Shown here piece by piece: positions 18,247 through 24,974 of a stretch of DNA of 34,398 nt. This DNA is from CAZXYF01 sp964644705 (lineage in GTDB: Bacteria > Planctomycetota > Brocadiia > SM23-32): contig CAZXYF010000011.1 of NCBI GenBank assembly GCA_964644705.1, positions 1-34,398 on the forward strand. Reading direction: 5' to 3'. Numbering within the stretch: the stretch's first letter is position 1; every line of letters starts with the position of its first letter. The position numbers were made by a program, and so were the translations under genes. The notes under the pieces are model-generated. The model was not told the origin of the DNA. It ran no database searches and saw nothing but the letters and a program-made list of their open reading frames with translations.

Positions 18247-19395
18247 TCAGTGAGCCTCTTGCTGGGCGTTGGTCAAAAAGTCGCGTATCATCGTTTCCAG
18301 ACGAGGGTTTTCGATGAGAAAGACGTCGTGTCCGTAATCGGACTCGATCTCGCAGAAACTGACCCGAACGCCATTGGCGTGCAGGGCGCGTACGATCTCC
18401 CGGCTTTGATACGTGGGGAACAGCCAGTCTCCGGTGAAGCTAATCGTCAAAAATCGGCTTTGGATCCCGCGAAAGGCCTCCACGGTGGATCCGTAATCAG
18501 ATTCCAGATCGAAGTAGTCCATGGCTTTGGTGATGTAGAGGTAACTGTTGGCGTCAAATCGCTCCACAAAAGTTCCCCCCTGATATCGGAGATAACTTTC
18601 GACCTGGAAATCGGGAGGGCCAAAGTCGTATCCCACGGTCTGGCGGTCCTGCAGTCCCCGTCCGAATTTTTCATGCATCGACTGATCGCTCAAATACGTA
18701 ATATGGCCCACCATGCGGGCGATAGCGAGACCCCGATGGGGCGGCTCACCATCGTAGTAGCGCCCGTTATTCCAATTGGGATCGGAATAGATCGCCTGAC
18801 GCCCTACTTCGTCGAAAGCGATGGCCTGCGCACTCAGACGGGGGGCGGTGGCTATTGGTAGGGCGGTCTGGACCATTTCCGGATAATCGATGGCCCACTG
18901 CAGCACCTGCATGCCCCCGAAGGAACCGCCGATGACGCATAAAAGTTGATCTATGCCGAGATGTTGAGTCAGCAGAGCATGTTGGACACGAACCATGTCC
19001 TGGACGGTAACCATGGGAAAGTCCAGCGCATAGGGTTTACCCGTTTCGGGATTGATCGAAGAAGGACCGGTAGTTCCCTTACAGCCGCCAAGCACATTGG
19101 AGCAGACCACGAAATAGCGATCCGTGTCGATGGGTTTACCGGGTCCAACCATCAGGTCCCACCATCCCGCTTTACGGTCGTCCGGAGAATGCTTGCCGGC
19201 TACGTGTGCATCGCCGGTGAGAGCGTGGCAGATGAGAATCACATTGTCGCCATCGTCGGAAAGTTCCCCGTATGTTTCATAGGCGACATCAATCGGCCCC
19301 AATTCTTCACCGCAGCGCAGATCCAGCTTGTCGGGTGGTTCGGCGAATCGCCAGTAACGCTTCTCAACTATGCCGTAAGACGCATTATCACTCAT
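18247..19395 (-). CDS. metX: Homoserine O-acyltransferase (MetX family)
   Basis: 382-residue alpha/beta-hydrolase-fold enzyme that acylates homoserine, the first committed step to methionine. Visible: CHALTGDAHVAG (~56-67), nucleophile S158 in GGSFGGMQVLQWA, Asp323 in TGDWLFP and His356 in SDYGHD complete the catalytic triad; CSNVLGGCKGTTGP is also typical. MetX-fold enzymes may use acetyl- or succinyl-CoA, and the donor cannot be decided by eye. The ATG lacks a good ribosome site. A promoter is placed ~60 nt upstream. Forms an operon with metW; metY is the preceding gene on the same strand but is separated by a terminator. Confidence 0.94.
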   Translation of the reverse strand: MSDNASYGIVEKRYWRFAEPPDKLDLRCGEELGPIDVAYETYGELSDDGDNVILICHALTGDAHVAGKHSPDDRKAGWWDLMVGPGKPIDTDRYFVVCSNVLGGCKGTTGPSSINPETGKPYALDFPMVTVQDMVRVQHALLTQHLGIDQLLCVIGGSFGGMQVLQWAIDYPEMVQTALPIATAPRLSAQAIAFDEVGRQAIYSDPNWNNGRYYDGEPPHRGLAIARMVGHITYLSDQSMHEKFGRGLQDRQTVGYDFGPPDFQVESYLRYQGGTFVERFDANSYLYITKAMDYFDLESDYGSTVEAFRGIQSRFLTISFTGDWLFPTYQSREIVRALHANGVRVSFCEIESDYGHDVFLIENPRLETMIRDFLTNAQQEAH

Positions 19396-19455
19396 GTTGA
19401 CATGTCGTGAAAAGGGGGCGGAAGAAGTGAAAAGTGAAGACCCTCATTATGCGGC

Positions 19456-19484
19456 ATGGTACTGAAATGCGCCCTGAATCGCAA
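19456..19484 (-). promoter_or_regulatory. Promoter of metXW
   Basis: Minus strand: TTGCGA (19479-19484), 17-nt spacer, TACCAT (19456-19461), about 60 nt before the metX ATG. The TACCATG word is shared with the metY and aminotransferase promoters. Confidence 0.45.
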
Positions 19485-19514
19485 GGCCAGAGAGAGGGTA
19501 GAGGATGAGATTGT

Positions 19515-19570
19515 GGCCGTCTGCGAACGGCCGTCAGATGGTGGGTGCCCTAGCCTGAGAAGAGGGACAC
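19515..19570 (-). ncRNA. Pair of adjacent hairpins, possible structured RNA
   Basis: On the minus strand: a stem GTG(U)CCCU/AGGGCAC (19563-19570 with 19545-19551, 11-nt loop), a linker CCACCATCTG, then GGCCGU/ACGGCC (19515-19532, 6-nt loop). It lies upstream of the predicted metX promoter, so it is unlikely to be the metX leader. I could not match it to a known riboswitch or to 6S RNA. Speculative. Confidence 0.15.
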
Positions 19571-20056
19571 GGGAATAATACCCTTTCTTCATGGGAATGC
19601 AGCGGGACGGAAAGGTAAAAGGTACCATCCTGCTTAAGCCGAACCATACGGTCGTGCTCAAAACAGAGCGGGATTTACCCCTGCGGAAGTGGAAAATTGT
19701 GGGGAAACGGCTGGTGACGGGGAATGACCGTGATCAGGTGAGGTGGTCTTTCCTCGGCGGTCACGATGGTTTCCGGGGAAGGGTGGGCGGTCAAAGGGTC
19801 CAGCTGAAAAAGGTGGCACCAGAACAATCCATTGGGCGGCGTTCCTCGCGAGGTGAGCACGCTGACAATGAAAACTCGAAGGCGAAAGTTGTCAGCAAAC
19901 AGGCGGATATACAGTTGAGTTTGATGGGGGCACGGTGGCGTCTTCAGATGATCGTAAAAACAATTAAAGCACGCAGACGGGCAGAGCAGGAGGATAAGGG
20001 CAGTAAATCCGACGCCGAAACACACGCGACGGATTAGAGGGCAGTTCGTCGGAGCA

Positions 20057-20097
20057 TAAAAAGAACCCCGCAGCGATGAACTCATCGCTACGGGGTT
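20057..20097 (-). terminator. Rho-independent terminator of metY
   Basis: On the minus strand AACCCCG-T-AGCGATGA pairs with TCATCGCT-G-CGGGGTT across a tiny loop, 15 of 16 positions paired (20064-20097), followed by CTTTTTA. It begins 22 nt after the metY stop. A very strong intrinsic terminator that separates metY from metXW. Confidence 0.9.
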
Positions 20098-20119
20098 AAC
20101 GATTAATGGATTTCGTTTG

Positions 20120-21406
20120 TCAGGACTGCAGGGCCTGATCCAGATCGGCCGTGATGTCATCGATATCTTCAAGACCGACGGACAGCCGGATGAAATCCTC
20201 AGTCACGCCGGCCTGTTCAAGCTCTTCGTCGTTGAGCTGTTGATGGGTCGTGCTGGCCGGATGTATGGCGAGAGTGCGTGCGTCGCCGATGTTGGCCAGG
20301 TGGCTGATGATATCCAGGTTGTTGATGAAGGATTTTCCGGATTCAAGCCCACCTTCCACGCCGAAACCAATCATCCCGCCAAAACCGCCCGACAGGTAGT
20401 GTGCGGCTCTGTCATGGGTCGGATGGTCCGGCAGGCCGGGATAATTCACCCAGGACACTTCCGGATGTTGGTTGAGGAACTCGGCCACTTTTCGAGCGTT
20501 TTCGCAGTGTCGCTCCATGCGCAGGGGGAGGGTTTCGATTCCCTGCAGAATCAGGAACGAATTCATGGGACTGATGCAGCCACCGAGGTCGCGGAGAATG
20601 CGGACCCGGGCTCGAGCGATGAACGCCTGTTCCTCGAAGTGTTCGGTGAAACTCAGGCCATGGTAAGCGGGATCGGGCTCAACCAGGTCCGGGAACTTGC
20701 CGCTTGCTTCCCAATCAAAGTTGCCGCTATCGACCAGTATCCCACCGATGCTGGTGCCATGGCCGCCCAGATATTTGGTGAGGGAATGGGCAACAATGTC
20801 GGCCCCGTGTTCGATGGGCCGACAGAGGGCCGGCGAAGCCATGGTATTATCAACCATAAGCGGAATGTCATGGGAGTGGGCCACTTCGCTGATTGCTTCC
20901 AGATCGGGGACCGTCAACCGGGGATTACCGAGCGTTTCGGTGTACAAAAGTTTCGTTTCATCGGTAATTGCGGCCTCAAATTCTGCCGGATCGTCGGTGT
21001 CGGTAAACGTGACGTCAATTCCGAATTTGTCTTTGAAGGTCTGGCTCATCAGGGTGTAAGTGCCCCCGTACAAACCGCTGGACGCCACGATATGATCGCC
21101 CTGGTTCAGAATGGTGAGGCAACCGGCTGTGATGGCCGACATACCGGCGGAAAATCCCAATCCGGCGACCCCTTCTTCCAGCATGGCGACGCGTTTTTCC
21201 AGCACCTCCGTGGTGGGATTCATGATTCGCGTGTAGATATACCCCGGTTCTTCCAGCGCAAACAAGTCTGCGGCGTGATCGGTGTCCTCGAATAAATACG
21301 ATGTTGTCTGATGGATTGGCACGGCGCGAGAGTGCGTGTCCGTGTCAGGATCGTGTCCCCCCAGCAGGCAGATGGTATCAAAATTCATCGCGCTGTCGTC
21401 ACTCAT
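20120..21406 (-). CDS. metY: O-acetylhomoserine sulfhydrylase (Cys/Met metabolism PLP enzyme)
   Basis: 428-residue PLP enzyme that makes homocysteine from O-acylhomoserine and sulfide. K211 in HSLTKYLGGHG is the Schiff-base lysine; D186 in MVDNTMASP contacts the pyridine nitrogen; YTRIMNPTTEVLE (~58-70) and SAGMSAI (86-92) are family hallmarks, and the ~430-residue length fits MetY better than MetB or MetC (~380-400). The frame is open to 21442, but ATG 21406 with GGGAGA ~6 nt upstream is the likely start. The metX-metW operon next door supplies the substrate. A promoter overlapping a palindrome lies just upstream. Confidence 0.94.
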   Translation of the reverse strand: MSDDSAMNFDTICLLGGHDPDTDTHSRAVPIHQTTSYLFEDTDHAADLFALEEPGYIYTRIMNPTTEVLEKRVAMLEEGVAGLGFSAGMSAITAGCLTILNQGDHIVASSGLYGGTYTLMSQTFKDKFGIDVTFTDTDDPAEFEAAITDETKLLYTETLGNPRLTVPDLEAISEVAHSHDIPLMVDNTMASPALCRPIEHGADIVAHSLTKYLGGHGTSIGGILVDSGNFDWEASGKFPDLVEPDPAYHGLSFTEHFEEQAFIARARVRILRDLGGCISPMNSFLILQGIETLPLRMERHCENARKVAEFLNQHPEVSWVNYPGLPDHPTHDRAAHYLSGGFGGMIGFGVEGGLESGKSFINNLDIISHLANIGDARTLAIHPASTTHQQLNDEELEQAGVTEDFIRLSVGLEDIDDITADLDQALQS

Positions 21407-21444
21407 GGTAATCTCCCATAAAGCTATTGAGATAGTAGCCAAAG

Positions 21445-21458
21445 GATACCATGGTATC
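21445..21458. promoter_or_regulatory. 14-bp perfect palindrome, possible operator of metY
   Basis: GATACCATGGTATC reads identically on both strands and overlaps the -10 region of the predicted metY promoter, 39 nt upstream of the metY ATG, in the divergent gap with the pilin gene. Half-site word TACCATG recurs at the metX and aminotransferase promoters. Confidence 0.45.
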
Positions 21459-21479
21459 TTCGATTGGGGTGAGTATCAA
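21451..21479 (-). promoter_or_regulatory. Promoter of metY
   Basis: Minus strand: TTGATA (21474-21479), 17-nt spacer, TACCAT (21451-21456), leader about 40 nt. The -10 lies inside the palindrome. Confidence 0.45.
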
Positions 21480-21596
21480 CTGAGCAGGGGAAGTTTTCTG
21501 TCAGGTAAATCCGGACAAACTGTGGCGTGCAGGGCGCATTTATGGTACAAAATAATTAGTAAATCATTTGTCATCGCCACACATGGAGCAAATAAT

Positions 21597-21758
21597 ATGG
21601 AATGCAGAGGATTAGAAAATGATGGTCAGAGCATGGTTGAGTACGTGCTGTTGCTGGTGCTGATTGCCATCATCTGCATAACGGCCTTGACTATGCTCGG
21701 TCGGCAAACGGAGAACTTGATCCCGACGGCCAATGATTTGGAAGCGCGGCAAAAGTGA
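21597..21758 (+). CDS. Flp-type (type IVb) pilin, orphan
   Basis: 53-residue prepilin-like protein. ENDG|QSMVEY gives a prepilin-peptidase site after Gly10, with Glu and Tyr at mature positions 5 and 6 as in Flp pilins, followed by a hydrophobic helix (VLLLVLIAIICITALTMLG) and a short polar tail. The length is typical of the Flp/Fap family. ATG 21597 is supported by GGAG 8 nt upstream; the frame is open far upstream into the metY region, but that extension is not plausible. No Tad secretion or prepilin peptidase gene lies nearby, so the assembly machinery must be elsewhere. Too short for most gene finders to score well, but the motif is distinctive. Confidence 0.8.
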   Translation: MECRGLENDGQSMVEYVLLLVLIAIICITALTMLGRQTENLIPTANDLEARQK

Positions 21759-21965
21759 TTGTCAATCAGAGACTCAGAGACGTGCAGATGCGCAGCTGCA
21801 GATATAATTTCTGCATTCCCTAAATCACTGTATCGACTGGTTCAGTATGATGAAAACAAGGGCGCAAAGGAATCAGAGGCAGGTTTAGAGGGGTTTTGAT
21901 CAGGCGCGCCGGCGAAAAAGACGGGAAAATCCAATTTGCGCCTGCAGGCGACAATCCAAAAAAAC

Positions 21966-22016
21966 GGCACGATGGCTTGAACCGCAGAGGCGGCGAGCCA
22001 TCGTGCCATAATTTTT
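21966..22016. terminator. Bidirectional terminator between pilin and phosphohexomutase genes
   Basis: GGCACGATGGCT (21966-21977) and AGCCATCGTGCC (21996-22007) form a perfect 12-bp stem with an 18-nt loop. On the minus strand it is followed by a run of 7 T, on the plus strand by ATAATTTTT. It lies 23 nt after the phosphohexomutase stop and about 200 nt after the pilin stop, so it can end both transcripts. Confidence 0.9.
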
Positions 22017-22038
22017 GGTCATCGGGTGGGAAGCGTGG

Positions 22039-23589
22039 TCAGGAGATTCTATTCTCTTCCCCTATGAAATCGACCAGGGCATTCGTCTTCTCTTCCAGCA
22101 GGCCCTCATCGCCCACGGCCTCCACATACAGGCGGCAGACACCGCCACCGGAGCCTTCCGTACCGCTTTTCCGCATGCAGAACCACCAGTCATCCGCTTC
22201 AATCCGAACATCTTCGACGGCCTGATCGAACTTTGGCGGATATTGTTTCATCTTCCGGACGCCCTCTTCATCGACGCCATACATGCGTTTGGCTTCGCTT
22301 TTGAATTCTTCGATGGCCTCACCAATTACCTGCTCTGCCGGTCGGTCGACGGGCATCTCGAAGTTGATCTCGCCGGATTCAAAATATGTGTTGCGGAGTT
22401 CTTCCAATTCCGACGACAGTTTTTTCCCTTCAGAGTGCAGTTCGGCCGCAAACTCAAGCATAATCATCCCCGCCAGCATACCGCTGTCGGCGGTATAAAA
22501 ATCGCGGAACATGTAGTGTCCGCTGTGTTCCGCTCCGAAAGCGATATCAGGGTTTTTGTGCATGATGACTTTGATTTTTCCGTAACCGACAGGGGTCATC
22601 ACCGTTGGACCGTCCAATACGTCAGTTCGGTCTCCCAGTGTGTCGGCAATCGCCCAGCTGCATGCCAGATTATGGGCTATTTTGGCATCGGGCCCCAGTT
22701 TTTCGCGCAGACGTTCTCCGATCAGAGAGGCAAGGAACGGAGGAGATATCATCTCGCCATTTTCATCTGCAAGGGCAACCCGGTCAGCATCACCGTCAAA
22801 GCAGACACCAACATCACTGTCATTCTCATCGATTAAGTCCGCCACCATGCCCTGATATCGTGGATGAAGCGGATTCGGGACCATGATGGGGAATCGTCCG
22901 TCGGGGTTTTTATTGGAAAACGTCCAGTCAAAACAGGATGTTTGTTTGGCCAGTTCCCCCAGTATTTGTCCGCCCATACCATTGCCCGCTTCAACCGCGA
23001 TGCGCATGGGACGTTCGGAGCCGGCGGCTGCGTCTTCAAAATCAAGCGCACCTTTCTCGGTCGCCGTGCGGATGTAATCGGGCGCGAAATCGTCCCATTC
23101 CAGGCGCGTGGGGATCTGGGATTTTTTAATCGAGAGGGCCATTCTTTTGATAGGATCATCAGGACAGGGCGCCTCCATCTTCTCGGCCAGTTCGAGGGGC
23201 TGGCCTTTTCGCCCGAAGAATTTGAAACCGTTGTTATCAGCGGGATTATGTGAGGCAGTGATGATCACACCGCCGTCAATGAGTTCTGAGTAATGTGCGG
23301 GCATGAATCCAGCCAGTTCGGTTCCCGCCAATCCCATCTGGATTGGGCGGCATCCACTTTCGGCGAGCCCCTCGCACAGAGCCTGCGCGAGCACCGGGCC
23401 GCTCAGTCGCATGTCGTGGCCAACAGCGACGTTGACCGGTTCAACAGCTGTCGTGGCGCAGAAAATGCGTCCCATACTGCGCCCCAGGTCCCGGGCAAAG
23501 TCCGTATCGATGTTGGTGCCATAAACACCCCGGATGTCATCTCGTTTAACCACGTCGTCCACTTGTTCGCAGTAGTCCGTGATGGGCAT
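22039..23589 (-). CDS. Phosphomannomutase/phosphoglucomutase
   Basis: 516-residue alpha-D-phosphohexomutase (family norm ~450-470), interconverting hexose 6- and 1-phosphates for sugar-nucleotide synthesis. The catalytic phosphoserine is S113 in ITASHNP; the Mg2+ loop is D265-G-D-A-D-R270; the sugar-binding loop is GAEHSGHY (~352-359). The C-terminal phosphate-binding loop begins normally (RKSGTE, ~473-478) but continues GSGGGVCRLYVEA instead of the usual SGTEP-xx-R-x-Y-x-E: the Pro is missing and about four Gly-rich residues are inserted. The length excess is mainly an N-terminal extension and a helical insert at ~370-420. Substrate preference (mannose, glucose or glucosamine) is not decided. 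GAGAGGAG lies ~12 nt before ATG 23589. Confidence 0.88.
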   Translation of the reverse strand: MPITDYCEQVDDVVKRDDIRGVYGTNIDTDFARDLGRSMGRIFCATTAVEPVNVAVGHDMRLSGPVLAQALCEGLAESGCRPIQMGLAGTELAGFMPAHYSELIDGGVIITASHNPADNNGFKFFGRKGQPLELAEKMEAPCPDDPIKRMALSIKKSQIPTRLEWDDFAPDYIRTATEKGALDFEDAAAGSERPMRIAVEAGNGMGGQILGELAKQTSCFDWTFSNKNPDGRFPIMVPNPLHPRYQGMVADLIDENDSDVGVCFDGDADRVALADENGEMISPPFLASLIGERLREKLGPDAKIAHNLACSWAIADTLGDRTDVLDGPTVMTPVGYGKIKVIMHKNPDIAFGAEHSGHYMFRDFYTADSGMLAGMIMLEFAAELHSEGKKLSSELEELRNTYFESGEINFEMPVDRPAEQVIGEAIEEFKSEAKRMYGVDEEGVRKMKQYPPKFDQAVEDVRIEADDWWFCMRKSGTEGSGGGVCRLYVEAVGDEGLLEEKTNALVDFIGEENRIS

Positions 23590-23655
23590 TGTGCTGATGT
23601 TCTCCTCTCAAGGTGATGGAGCGGAATGAATGAATAAGAAGTCGTAGGGAATAAA

Positions 23656-23684
23656 ACCCTATCGTACGACGGATGGGCACGCAA
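23656..23684 (-). promoter_or_regulatory. Possible promoter of the phosphohexomutase gene
   Basis: Minus strand: TTGCGT (23679-23684), 17-nt spacer, TAGGGT (23656-23661). The -35 fits the TTGC form seen elsewhere but the -10 is poor. Confidence 0.3.
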
Positions 23685-23777
23685 GAGTGCGGAGAGTTAG
23701 AAAAACGTGAAAAGGTTGTATGAGGCTGTCGAGTGAGGCAAGATGGTTTTTTGGATGTGTTTCCGGTTTGACCGGTC

Positions 23778-23933
23778 ATGGAAGATCATAGAAATCCGAG
23801 TGAAAATGGCGCTGAACCGGGAGGGAACCGTGTTGATGAAACAATTGACGGCGGTCAACCGGACGCCCGGCACGTAGCGGCAGGGCAAAATGACGATGTG
23901 GATTTGAAAAATCGGGGTTTCACCGTAGAATAA
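23778..23933 (+). CDS. Possible small acidic protein upstream of purQ
   Basis: A 51-codon frame from ATG 23778 to TAA 23931-23933 encoding a hydrophilic, acidic peptide that begins MEDHRNPSEN and ends NRGFTVE. Codons show a gene-like bias towards G in first position (GAA, GAT, GGC, GTT, GAC), unlike chance frames nearby. An in-frame TGA lies two codons before the ATG, so it is not the tail of a longer frame. No ribosome site is evident, and there is no family resemblance; it is not PurS. It could be a small protein, a remnant, or chance. Confidence 0.25.
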   Translation: MEDHRNPSENGAEPGGNRVDETIDGGQPDARHVAAGQNDDVDLKNRGFTVE

Positions 23934-24102
23934 TTCGTAGCCTGGAAGTTCAGCTTTGTTGGAGACGCCATGCGAGGTGTCGGAAAATCACGTTGAGATT
24001 TTTGATAGTACGCCGTGTCTTGCGCCGCGGATAGTTATGTTTCATTGAATACTTACGACGTCCCTGAACACGCGTATCCCCTTTACCAGAACAGGTTAAG
24101 CC

Positions 24103-24909
24103 ATGTCCGTTCAAACACTGATTTTACGCACGGCTGGAACGAATTGTGACAGAGAAACGGCTTTTGCATTTGAACTTGCCGGAGCCGAGACCGAGAAATT
24201 GCACGTCAACGCTCTGCGCGACTCCCCTGAACTGTTGGCTGACTACGAAATACTGGTTATTCCGGGCGGCTTCAGCTACGGCGACGACCTGGGGGCAGGG
24301 ACCGTTCTGGCGAATGAACTCTGTTCACTCCTGCGCTCCGGTCTGGAAGAGTTTGTTGAAAGCGGACGTCTTGTTCTGGGGATTTGCAATGGGTTTCAGG
24401 TGCTGGTCAAGACGGGGCTGTTGCCGGGAATTGATCGTTGGGAACAGGAGGCGACTCTTACCCTGAATGACAGCCATAAGTTCGAGGATCGGTGGACGCA
24501 TCTGAGGGCGCCACGCAGCCGGTGTGTGCTCGTGGAAGATGACGAGATGCTGTATCTTCCCGTCGCCCATGCCGAAGGGAAGTTTGTACCCGCCAATAAC
24601 GACGTGTTGCGCCGGTTGAGAAATAACGGGCAGATCGTTTTTCAATACACCGATGCAGAGGGGAATACTCAGGCGGGGTACCCGCAGAATCCAAACGGAG
24701 CGGTGGAGGATATCGCCGGCATCTGTGACAGGTCCGGGCGTGTGCTCGGAATGATGCCCCATCCTGAGCGTCACTGTCTCCCGATCCACCATCCACGCTG
24801 GACGCGTGAGGGCCTTGATGAGAAGGGGGATGGTATTGTGTTGTTTGAACGGGCCGTCGAATTCGTTGAGGAACATCCGCCCGCGGGTTTGTCGGTTTCT
24901 ACTGGCTAA
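24103..24909 (+). CDS. purQ: Phosphoribosylformylglycinamidine synthase, glutaminase subunit PurQ
   Basis: 268-residue class I glutamine amidotransferase that supplies ammonia to PurL in step four of purine synthesis. ILRTAGTNCDRET at the N-terminus is specific for PurQ; IPGGFSYGDDLGAGT (53-67) follows; nucleophile C95 is in GICNGFQVL; and the H220/E222 pair is in MMPHPERH. The length is above the ~225 of short PurQ proteins and includes a long segment between the Cys and His motifs. ATG 24103 has an AGG ~7 nt upstream. Neither PurS nor PurL lies in this window. The next gene, a ribulokinase, begins 65 nt downstream on the same strand. Confidence 0.94.
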   Translation: MSVQTLILRTAGTNCDRETAFAFELAGAETEKLHVNALRDSPELLADYEILVIPGGFSYGDDLGAGTVLANELCSLLRSGLEEFVESGRLVLGICNGFQVLVKTGLLPGIDRWEQEATLTLNDSHKFEDRWTHLRAPRSRCVLVEDDEMLYLPVAHAEGKFVPANNDVLRRLRNNGQIVFQYTDAEGNTQAGYPQNPNGAVEDIAGICDRSGRVLGMMPHPERHCLPIHHPRWTREGLDEKGDGIVLFERAVEFVEEHPPAGLSVSTG

Positions 24910-24974
24910 GCGGCCTGTTCGGTCTCCATTCCGCCGCACAACGCCAGCAAATATTTATGCACGGAGAGGTGAAT

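Larger units (their letters stand above)
19396..20056. other. ~660-nt gap between the metY terminator and metX
   Basis: No supported gene. Several overlapping frames are open on both strands (up to ~165 codons on the minus strand), but the longest runs through the metY terminator and the others lack ribosome sites and family resemblance. The metX-proximal end contains the metX promoter; hairpins at 19515-19570 lie upstream of it. Could be a decayed gene or hold a small RNA. Confidence 0.4.
23590..24102. other. 513-nt divergent region between phosphohexomutase and purQ
   Basis: Contains a weak minus-strand promoter for the phosphohexomutase gene and a 51-codon plus-strand frame (both listed separately), a small inverted repeat AGGG(ttttat)... 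near 23647-23660, and no other convincing gene. I could not place a clear purQ promoter. Confidence 0.4.

Noticed and set aside
19396..19570. SAM riboswitch in front of metX
   Set aside because: No S-box, SAM-II or SAH core sequence is visible, and the hairpins lie upstream of the predicted promoter rather than in the leader.
19515..19570. 6S RNA
   Set aside because: GGGCACCCACC looked suggestive, but no matching 5' strand or long closing stem could be found within 200 nt.
19591..20037. 148-codon plus-strand frame in the same gap
   Set aside because: Complement of the frame above, basic and repetitive in composition, no start signal; looks like a shadow.
19675..20172. 165-codon minus-strand frame between metY and metX with a hydrophobic stretch
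   Set aside because: It begins inside metY and its alternative starts lie in the metY terminator hairpin; no ribosome site and no family resemblance.
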